Shown one piece after another: positions 7,226-13,167 of a stretch of 13,167 nt of DNA (its first letter is position 1; every line of letters starts with the position of its first letter). The stretch is from Campylobacteraceae bacterium (GTDB lineage Bacteria > Campylobacterota > Campylobacteria > Campylobacterales > Sulfurovaceae), in contig JAMOSL010000074.1 in the NCBI GenBank assembly GCA_027063105.1, forward strand, positions 1 to 13,167, given 5' to 3'. Position numbers and translations under genes: made by a program. Under the pieces are notes generated by a model. It was not told the origin of the DNA and searched no databases. It saw only the letters and a program-made list of their open reading frames with translations.

Positions 7226-8317
7226 TTATATTATATCCAAAACTATCTTCTCTCCAAAAGGAACTTCTATGTCATTTGGTGTAATCCAAGCTGTATCATA
7301 AGATGGTTCACTATTTGGAAATGTTCCATATCCATCTGTAAAATATAAAAGTATTGTTGGATAATCCACATATCTATCTATATATTCAAACACAATATTA
7401 AAATCTGTTCCACCTCGTCCTGTTATCTCATAATTTAAATTTTCACCTGCTAAAAAAACTTCATGAGATTGAATTTTACTGTCAGCTGTAATTATATCTA
7501 TCTCATAATTTGGATATTGTTGAGTTATTGATTGAACTTCAGATAGAAATATAGATAATAGTTTTTCATCTACTGAACCTGAGGTATCAATAGCTATAAC
7601 GATACGAAGTAAATCTGAACTTAATGCAGGTAGATATATTCCTCTATACAAATATTTTTTATTTGGTGGCATAAACGAAAATGTACTTTTAGCATAAGAT
7701 GCAATATATCGATACAAAATATCTCTCCAATCTATCTTATTACTAAAATATTCTGGAATTAATAGTTTTAAATCTTTTGGTAGAGTCCCCTGTCTACTCA
7801 TTTTATCCAATAGTTGTTCTAAAAATTCTAATTCATCAATATCTTCAACTATCTCCTCTTGAACCTCATCACTTCTCTTATCATCAAATGTCTCATCATC
7901 ACTTAACTCTTCATCTTTAATCTCTGAATATAAAATTTCATAAACTTCTTCTGCATAGAATCCATCAAACCTATCTTCAAAATTAGCATCAAGAGGTAGA
8001 GATAAGCCATTTTTTACTAATATACTATTTATAGTTAAATCTGTTGCTAACTGCCAAAGTTTTACATATCTGCTACCAACACGATTATTATGTTTTAATA
8101 TTGAGTGCATAGCTCCATTTGCTAACATAAACTCTATATCTTCACTATCCACAATATCAATATAATCAGGATTATATATTAAATTTTTTCCGTTGGATTC
8201 AAAGCTTTTAATATCATACGATTCTTTTAATTTTAAAGTTGTTGCAACTGTTCCAAAATATGGCTCTTCTAATATTAATTTTTCTCTTGCCTTTTGTATT
8301 TTATCTTTAGAACTCAT
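7226..8317 (-). CDS. DUF2201-type protein: degenerate metallopeptidase-like domain plus VWA domain
   Basis: I choose the ATG at 8317 (MSSKDKIQKAREKL, 363 residues); it overlaps the SDR stop codon as TGATG, and an in-frame TTG lies one codon earlier. The N-terminal part (about 6-130) resembles the putative metallopeptidase domain of DUF2201 proteins: REKLILEEPYFGTVA, LIYNPDYI, then LANGAMHSILKH at 65-76 and KLWQLATDLTINSIL at 86-100. Family members usually have LAHExLH at that place; here the first zinc histidine and the catalytic glutamate are asparagine 67 and glycine 68, so peptidase activity is unlikely. An acidic linker (131-165) follows. The C-terminal VWA-like domain (238-363) has a complete metal-ion adhesion site: DTSGS at 244-248, GRGGTDF with threonine 304, and FTDGYG with aspartate 328. 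Such proteins are commonly encoded beside MoxR ATPases, as here. The family assignment is from memory of its motifs; substrate and role are unknown. Confidence 0.85.
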   Translation of the reverse strand: MSSKDKIQKAREKLILEEPYFGTVATTLKLKESYDIKSFESNGKNLIYNPDYIDIVDSEDIEFMLANGAMHSILKHNNRVGSRYVKLWQLATDLTINSILVKNGLSLPLDANFEDRFDGFYAEEVYEILYSEIKDEELSDDETFDDKRSDEVQEEIVEDIDELEFLEQLLDKMSRQGTLPKDLKLLIPEYFSNKIDWRDILYRYIASYAKSTFSFMPPNKKYLYRGIYLPALSSDLLRIVIAIDTSGSVDEKLLSIFLSEVQSITQQYPNYEIDIITADSKIQSHEVFLAGENLNYEITGRGGTDFNIVFEYIDRYVDYPTILLYFTDGYGTFPNSEPSYDTAWITPNDIEVPFGEKIVLDII

Positions 8318-9132
8318 CAACCTACTCTAAGAAGAAGTTTATCAAGAACTGATGTGCTAAGAATTCTCTTTAAATATCCTAATAAATAAGTAGCTTTTGT
8401 AATATAATATCTAGGTTTTGGTTTTTTAGCTAAAATAATTTTATGAACTATATAAGCAACAGAATCAGAACCTTCATTGAATGGGACTTTACTCTTTTTT
8501 GCACTTAAATTCTTTTTATAATGTTCTTTAAATATAGAATTCTCAATATCTATATTTTCTCTTAGCGTTCTCATTGCTGTTTTTCTAAAATCACTTGTAA
8601 TTGGACCTGTATTTAAGATAACAGGATATATATTTGTACCATCTAATTCTAGTCTTAAAGTATCTGTCAAACCTTCTATTGCATATTTACTTGCATTGTA
8701 AGCACCTCGTCCAAAAAGAGAGATTATTCCCAATACTGAACTATGTTGAATAATTTTTCCGTATCCCTGCTTTCTCATTACTGGAATTATCTGTCGAGTA
8801 GCTTCATGAAGTCCAAATACATTTGTCTCAAACTGCTCTCTAAGAAACTCTACTTTTATATCTTCAATAGCTCCTGTCTGTCCATATCCTGCATTATTAA
8901 ACCAAACATCAATATGACCATCTATCTCTAAAACTTTATTTATAACTTTTGTAATATCTTCAGGTTTTCTAATATCTAAAATCATAGCATTTTTAAATCC
9001 TAACTCAATTAACATATCAACATCTACTTGCTCTCTAGCTGTTGGATAGACTTTAATATCTAATCTATCAAGATACTCTGCTGTTGCCAATCCAATACCT
9101 GTGCTACATCCTGTAATAATTATATTTGTCAC
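8317..9132 (-). CDS. Short-chain dehydrogenase/reductase (SDR), classical type
   Basis: This is a probable NAD(P)H-dependent oxidoreductase with a Rossmann fold. The 271-residue protein has the cofactor loop TGCSTGIG at 8-15, NNAG at 79-82, and the catalytic set serine 132, tyrosine 145 and lysine 149 (YNASK). An arginine at residue 33 (PTARE) hints at NADPH preference, which is inference. The C-terminal tail is basic and hydrophobic (RYYITKATYLLGYLKRILS), as in SDRs that act on lipid-like substrates near membranes; the actual substrate cannot be read from sequence. It starts with GTG at 9132, supported by a GGAG 11 bases upstream and by the placement of the TGxxxGIG motif. It lies 21 bp after the MoxR gene, and its stop codon shares a base with the next start. 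It therefore sits inside the MoxR-VWA cassette, although an SDR is not an expected partner. Confidence 0.93.
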   Translation of the reverse strand: MTNIIITGCSTGIGLATAEYLDRLDIKVYPTAREQVDVDMLIELGFKNAMILDIRKPEDITKVINKVLEIDGHIDVWFNNAGYGQTGAIEDIKVEFLREQFETNVFGLHEATRQIIPVMRKQGYGKIIQHSSVLGIISLFGRGAYNASKYAIEGLTDTLRLELDGTNIYPVILNTGPITSDFRKTAMRTLRENIDIENSIFKEHYKKNLSAKKSKVPFNEGSDSVAYIVHKIILAKKPKPRYYITKATYLLGYLKRILSTSVLDKLLLRVG

Positions 9133-9153
9133 TATTTTATATTCTCCAATTTT

Positions 9154-10164
9154 TTAAACTAATAAATATTCAAATCTTCTAACCCAATCACCCCATTTAG
9201 AACAATTCTCTATTGGTATATTATTTTGTTGAATATCTCTGACTAACATTATAGAGTATTCACTTGGAATAGTTAATGAGAAATCTATAATATTTTCGAT
9301 ATTTTCCATAGATAAATTATCTCTTAATAGATTCACAAGCCCTATACTAATAGCCATCATTATTTTTGTATCATCAGTTGATTCAATAGACTTTAAATTC
9401 CCATTTAATATATCTTCAAGAGGTGGTAAATCTTTCATAACTTTCCTGAAGCTCATAAATGCAACTCCAACCTCTTTCCCAATTGCTCCTGAAATGCTCT
9501 CTAAAAGAAGATTCTCTTCTAATTTACTTTTTAAAATAGTATTAACAAAATCCCAAGACCTTGGTGTTGCAAAACTCTTTTGAGAACTTGTAGCATCAAA
9601 TCTAAAAAGCATACTTTTGTCATAAGATAAAAATGCAATAATTGATGAATCTATACTATTTTTATATGCCCAACTCTTCCAATCCTCGAAATCTACTTCC
9701 ATCTCAAAATGAACAAAACGATTAGCTAGAGGTGGAGGCATTTTATATATGACACCTCTATCATTTTCTCTATTTCCAGCCGAAATTATACTCCAACCAC
9801 TAGGAAGAGTATAATCTCCTATTTTTCTATCTAATATAAGTTGATAAGCAGAAGCCTGAACTGATGGAGGTGCAGTATTTATTTCATCTAAAAATAGAAT
9901 ACCCTCTCTAGTATCATTTTCTTTTGGTAAAAAGCTAGGTTTAGCCCAAACTCCCTCATTACTCTTAGCATCAAAAAATGGAATACCTTTTAAATCTGTT
10001 GGGTCAAGAAGAGATAGTCGTAAGTCTATAAAATCTAAATTCTTATCTTTAGCAATAGACTTAACAATAGATGACTTTCCAATTCCTGGAGCTCCCCATA
10101 TAAATACAGGTAATTTTTGTATAATTAATTTCTCTACAACTTTAGTTATATTTGATGATTTCAT
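9154..10164 (-). CDS. MoxR-type AAA+ ATPase
   Basis: This is an AAA+ ATPase of the MoxR group, chaperone-like machines that usually work with a VWA-domain partner to remodel or activate target proteins. The 336-residue protein shows Walker A GAPGIGKS at 24-31, Walker B ILFLDE at 89-94, sensor 1 asparagine 131 in SAGN, and an arginine-finger region PPPLANRF with arginine 149. Between Walker A and B lie LLDPTDLKGIPFF and WAKPSFLP, and after Walker B NTAPPSVQASAYQLIL; these blocks are typical of MoxR ATPases that act beside VWA proteins. The C-terminal lid contains a FATPRSWDFVN block. All ATPase residues appear intact. The ATG at 10164 lies 3 bp after the stop of the LRV-like gene, so the two are probably translated together. 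Its likely partner is the DUF2201-type VWA protein two genes downstream. The target is unknown. Confidence 0.92.
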   Translation of the reverse strand: MKSSNITKVVEKLIIQKLPVFIWGAPGIGKSSIVKSIAKDKNLDFIDLRLSLLDPTDLKGIPFFDAKSNEGVWAKPSFLPKENDTREGILFLDEINTAPPSVQASAYQLILDRKIGDYTLPSGWSIISAGNRENDRGVIYKMPPPLANRFVHFEMEVDFEDWKSWAYKNSIDSSIIAFLSYDKSMLFRFDATSSQKSFATPRSWDFVNTILKSKLEENLLLESISGAIGKEVGVAFMSFRKVMKDLPPLEDILNGNLKSIESTDDTKIMMAISIGLVNLLRDNLSMENIENIIDFSLTIPSEYSIMLVRDIQQNNIPIENCSKWGDWVRRFEYLLV

Positions 10165-10167
10165 ATT

Positions 10168-11547
10168 TTATATCCCAAGATTTTGGCTGATATTTGCCGT
10201 AAACGATTTATTGTTACTTAAAGCATTCCTAAGTCGTGTATCTATTTTTAGTATATTTAAAAATTCTAGTGGAAGAGATTCATTAGATGCCAGTGATTCA
10301 TTGATATCAAAAATCTCTCTCTCAAATAACTCTTGAAGAATATATAAAGGTGTTGCTGGATTTGAACCTAAAGCACATAATAATATTTCATTATTCTTTG
10401 CCGTTTTATATATTTTTTCTAATATATCTCCAGATACTGAAGGGTTAGATGCAATAAATGGATAAAATAAACTATTTCCTTTATTATATATAGTTTTAAG
10501 CATATCAGAAGTTAATGATGGATTACAAGATAATGATTTCAGCAAACAAATACTATTTCTTTTAACTAATCGCTTAAGAACATCTTCCTCAATTAATATA
10601 TTATATCCAAGATATTCATAAGTATCCTCCTCTATTTGAAGAGCATTTATTAATTCAAACCTCTTTGTATTAATAGGTTGGTATGTTAAAAGAGTATCTC
10701 TAACACTTCCTCTTTTACTTAAAAGTTCTATAAAAAGAGTATGGTCTATACCAATATTAGATGCTAAAGCCTCATCAATTTCTATCTCATGATAAGTTCC
10801 TGCAAACTGTTTTAATATATTTAATGGGGTAGAACTATTTGATGCTAAATAAAATGGAATAGTTGAATCTCTAAATCTCATTAGTTTTTTTATTGTTAAA
10901 TTATCAATATATGTACTGAGTGCGATAATCTCTCTTAAAGTTATCCATTTTTTTCCTTTTTGTAGAAATTTGTAATTTGGAAAATAGAGAAGTGCATATA
11001 ATAATTCTGGATTTTTAGTCTCTTGTACCAAACGATTTAATGAAAGATGAGAAAATAGAACATCTTCCTCATTCTCTTTAACTTTTAAAAATCGTCTAAG
11101 AGTTGCCATTACAACACCTCTATCTTCATTACTATCATGATTTTGTTCATCACTCCATATATACATTGGAATTAATTTTAAGAATAGAGAATCATTTATG
11201 TATGGATTATGTAAAAGTTGATAAAGTCTTTTTTGGTCATTTCTAAGCTTTAAACTCATTAGAATATGTGTGTCTACTAAAGATGAACTCATTAATTTTT
11301 CAAATTCTGCTAACTTATAAATAGGAATATCATGAACATAAGCATCACAAGAGATTAGTTCCTCCATATGACTAACTCTATGATGTTCTATAACGGCAAC
11401 TGCACCATCATCTAATCTGGACACAACTTCTATATTCTTATTTTTTAAGAACCCTATGTACTCATCTCGACTAAAAAGTTCTCCTTTACCTAAAAGAACT
11501 ATCTTTTTACCAGAATTATTATATAAAAATTTATCTAATGCTACCAT
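10168..11547 (-). CDS. Protein with BRCT-like N-terminus and variant leucine-rich (LRV-like) helical repeats
   Basis: I do not recognise this 459-residue protein as a named family. Residues 13-86 look like a BRCT domain: GKKIVLLGKG, then SRDEYIGFLKNKNIEVV, then IPIYKLAEFEKLM, echoing the BRCT domain of bacterial DNA ligases. This is pattern reading by eye. The middle (about 100-225) is leucine-rich and probably helical. From 232 to the end a unit of about 26-30 residues recurs, with an L-A-S-N-P core followed by a helix ending in leucines: LASNSSTPLNIL (234), LASNIGIDHTLF (261), LSCNPSLTSDML (339), IASNPSVSGDIL (365), LGSNPATPLYIL (393), LASNESLPLEFL (419) and LSNNKSFTANI (443). This fits variant leucine-rich or HEAT-like solenoids that bind proteins. 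It has the best ribosome site in the window, AGGAGG at 11558-11563, ten bases before the ATG. It directly precedes the MoxR gene and may be its substrate adaptor. No transmembrane segment or signal peptide is seen. Confidence 0.75.
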   Translation of the reverse strand: MVALDKFLYNNSGKKIVLLGKGELFSRDEYIGFLKNKNIEVVSRLDDGAVAVIEHHRVSHMEELISCDAYVHDIPIYKLAEFEKLMSSSLVDTHILMSLKLRNDQKRLYQLLHNPYINDSLFLKLIPMYIWSDEQNHDSNEDRGVVMATLRRFLKVKENEEDVLFSHLSLNRLVQETKNPELLYALLYFPNYKFLQKGKKWITLREIIALSTYIDNLTIKKLMRFRDSTIPFYLASNSSTPLNILKQFAGTYHEIEIDEALASNIGIDHTLFIELLSKRGSVRDTLLTYQPINTKRFELINALQIEEDTYEYLGYNILIEEDVLKRLVKRNSICLLKSLSCNPSLTSDMLKTIYNKGNSLFYPFIASNPSVSGDILEKIYKTAKNNEILLCALGSNPATPLYILQELFEREIFDINESLASNESLPLEFLNILKIDTRLRNALSNNKSFTANISQNLGI

Positions 11548-11561
11548 AGGCTCTCATCCTC

Positions 11562-13167
11562 CTAATATCTTTCTAATGGATTATAATAAACTGTTGTAGC
11601 TTCTGAAAAGTTTGGTACATCATCATAACTAAAAACTGAATAATACTTCTCTTTATCAAATGATGCATAATTGTCATAAGTATAATTATCTTTTCCACCA
11701 TAAATTTTTACACCATCTGTAAAATGTTTTGGTTTATGGAAAGTATTTCTAACTACATAGTATCCAGCCACAGCGTTATCTTTGATAGTATCCCAATTTA
11801 GCTTTATCATTCCTAACTCTTTTGAGATTTTAAGATTTTGAACCATTTGTGGATTATTTCTTCTTTTTTCAATATATTTAACCACTAATTCAATATCATT
11901 ATTCCACTCCATAAGCCTACCCTTAGCACCTATTGAAGATGTAGCTCTAAGAACAAATTTTATATTTTTATTATCTTTACGCATATCATCTAATGTAATC
12001 TTTGAAAATGTATCAAAATTAAAATATTGATAATCTTTTGAGTTTAAATCACTACCTGATACTTCATATCCTATATACTCTATCTTCTCTCTATTTCTAA
12101 TATCATTGTAGCTTTGAATATCATCTATATCTACTAATTCAACATAATATCTAATATCACTTTTCTTTTTAAATACTTTTTTATTTTTAATCTTTAATGC
12201 ACATTTTGTAATAACAGTCGTATCACAATTTGGTAAATCAGATATATCAAACTCTAAATATCCATAAACCTTATTTCCATCTTGATCAAATCCACTTTTT
12301 AGAATATCATCCTGAATATCAGATTGAGATATAGTAGTTATTTTAGATGGTGAAGTTTTTAACTTATTCTCTTCTACTGTATATTTTATATCTAATATGG
12401 GTCTATAATGAATACCTCCACCATGCTGACCATATCCTATATCAAACTGCATTATTTGAGAATCTTCACCATCTGGTAAATATTTAGGACCATCTATTCT
12501 AAAGTGTGCTGTACCATGAATAATTTCATCTTGAAGAACTTCACACTCATGACTAGAAAATTCCCAAAAGTTCCATATACCTTGGGTTAAATTATGAGAC
12601 TTAATTGCTCTACCAATAGTCCCTTTTGTATCTGCATCATCTATTGATTTAAAATCTGTAATCTCATTGAAAGCTCCACTCTCCATTAGAGATAAATTCC
12701 ACTCTCCAAATTTCTCTATTTTTGCACCAACTCGATTCATTGGATATAAATATAACCTTGCATCTTTAATAATTGCATTATCTGGTAAACTATCAAAGTC
12801 AAAACTTATGATACCATCACATATACCTTTAGATTTATTAATTCCTACAAATAAAGAGTTATTACCAAAATGTGAACGATTCTGCTCTTGTGTATGCTCA
12901 CCAACATATCCTGTTCCACTTTTACTAGCAAATATAAGTTTAAAAAATTCATCATCTTCTAATCCTGTTCTAACTTTTATAATTGGTGCAAATGGTGATT
13001 TATAACCAGATATTTTATTAATAGCTCGAATCGTATAGTTATAGTTTGTGGAACTATTTAAGTCACTATCCGTAAATTTATTACCACCAACAATAGCTAT
13101 TCTGGTTCTGCTATTACAAGCATCTTTATCATTTTCGCTTCTAAAAATTTCAAAGTATATATTTTCT
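11562..13167 (-). CDS. Surface-type protein with FnIII and DNRLRE-like domains (5' end beyond window)
   Basis: The frame stays open without a stop from the TAG at 11562 to the right edge, giving at least 535 codons. An internal ATG at 12740 is therefore not the start, because the domains run straight through it. By my translation, residues 1-67 of the visible part look like the end of a fibronectin type III domain (ENIYFEIFRSEND, then NYNYTIRAINK). Residues about 70-285 resemble a DNRLRE-type beta-sandwich module (ASKSGTGYVG, FGNNSLFVG, then SFDFDSLPDNAIIKDARLYLY). Residues about 295-440 look like a second, diverged copy (YLEFDISDLPN, then CALKIKN). A C-terminal FnIII domain follows (LGMIKLNWDTIKDNAVAGYYVV, then KYYSVFSYDD). 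Such modules are typical of exported or surface adhesion and carbohydrate-binding proteins. The N-terminus, where a signal peptide would be, is not visible. It lies 14 bp before the LRV-like gene, so it may head the same transcript. No catalytic motif is seen. Confidence 0.8.
   Translation of the reverse strand, partial: ENIYFEIFRSENDKDACNSRTRIAIVGGNKFTDSDLNSSTNYNYTIRAINKISGYKSPFAPIIKVRTGLEDDEFFKLIFASKSGTGYVGEHTQEQNRSHFGNNSLFVGINKSKGICDGIISFDFDSLPDNAIIKDARLYLYPMNRVGAKIEKFGEWNLSLMESGAFNEITDFKSIDDADTKGTIGRAIKSHNLTQGIWNFWEFSSHECEVLQDEIIHGTAHFRIDGPKYLPDGEDSQIMQFDIGYGQHGGGIHYRPILDIKYTVEENKLKTSPSKITTISQSDIQDDILKSGFDQDGNKVYGYLEFDISDLPNCDTTVITKCALKIKNKKVFKKKSDIRYYVELVDIDDIQSYNDIRNREKIEYIGYEVSGSDLNSKDYQYFNFDTFSKITLDDMRKDNKNIKFVLRATSSIGAKGRLMEWNNDIELVVKYIEKRRNNPQMVQNLKISKELGMIKLNWDTIKDNAVAGYYVVRNTFHKPKHFTDGVKIYGGKDNYTYDNYASFDKEKYYSVFSYDDVPNFSEATTVYYNPLERY

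Noticed and set aside
8743..8931. Plus-strand open frame of 62 codons
   Set aside because: Antisense to the SDR catalytic region; no independent support.
7226..11547. Treating the MoxR-VWA cassette as CRISPR-associated because it lies near the array
   Set aside because: None of the proteins has a Cas motif, and the phosphomannomutase gene and leader separate the two; proximity alone is not evidence of a link.
11562..12740. Taking the ATG at 12740 as the start of the FnIII/DNRLRE-like gene
   Set aside because: The frame continues without a stop to the window edge, and the first DNRLRE-like module straddles 12740, so this methionine is internal.
12667..13005. Plus-strand open frame of 112 codons near the right edge
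   Set aside because: It lies antisense to the continuous minus-strand FnIII/DNRLRE-like frame, has no recognisable motifs, and long antisense frames are common opposite AT-rich genes.

Overview
The window reads as chromosomal DNA of an AT-rich Campylobacterota (Epsilonproteobacteria) bacterium, possibly near Sulfurimonas, Sulfurovum or Arcobacter. The evidence is the very low GC content, the AT-biased codon use, and the style of the SecA, TrpE, SPOR and phosphomannomutase proteins. The genus is inference; no rRNA or other phylogenetic marker is present to settle it. Every recognisable gene lies on the minus strand, so the window is read from right to left.

Right half (13167 down to 5826) is one closely packed gene run with intergenic gaps of 21 nt or less. 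It begins with an open-ended gene for a probable surface protein (FnIII / DNRLRE-like / DNRLRE-like / FnIII). Next come a 459-residue protein with a BRCT-like N-terminus and variant leucine-rich (LRV-like) helical repeats, a MoxR-type AAA+ ATPase, a short-chain dehydrogenase, a DUF2201-type protein (degenerate metallopeptidase-like domain plus VWA domain with an intact MIDAS), and a phosphomannomutase/phosphoglucomutase. The ATPase and VWA protein make a MoxR-VWA pair, and the LRV-like protein is the obvious candidate third component. The most striking detail is that the HExxH zinc motif expected in the DUF2201 N-terminal domain reads NGAMH here.

Middle (5295-5825) is a small CRISPR array of six identical 31-bp repeats and five spacers, followed on its right by about 165 bp of non-coding DNA. 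That stretch holds a minus-strand TATAAT promoter and a 10-bp perfect inverted repeat, so it is probably the leader. No cas gene is visible in the window, so the array is orphan within these limits. The three spacers nearest the putative leader are much richer in GC (41-49%) than the two distal ones (25-28%).

Left half (5247 down to 1) is a housekeeping run: a membrane-anchored SPOR-domain protein whose start codon lies 47 bp beyond the last CRISPR repeat, trpE (anthranilate synthase component I), aroE (shikimate dehydrogenase), and the first 746 codons of secA, which runs off the left edge. aroE and trpE serve the aromatic amino acid pathway; SecA drives protein export; the SPOR protein probably acts at the division septum.
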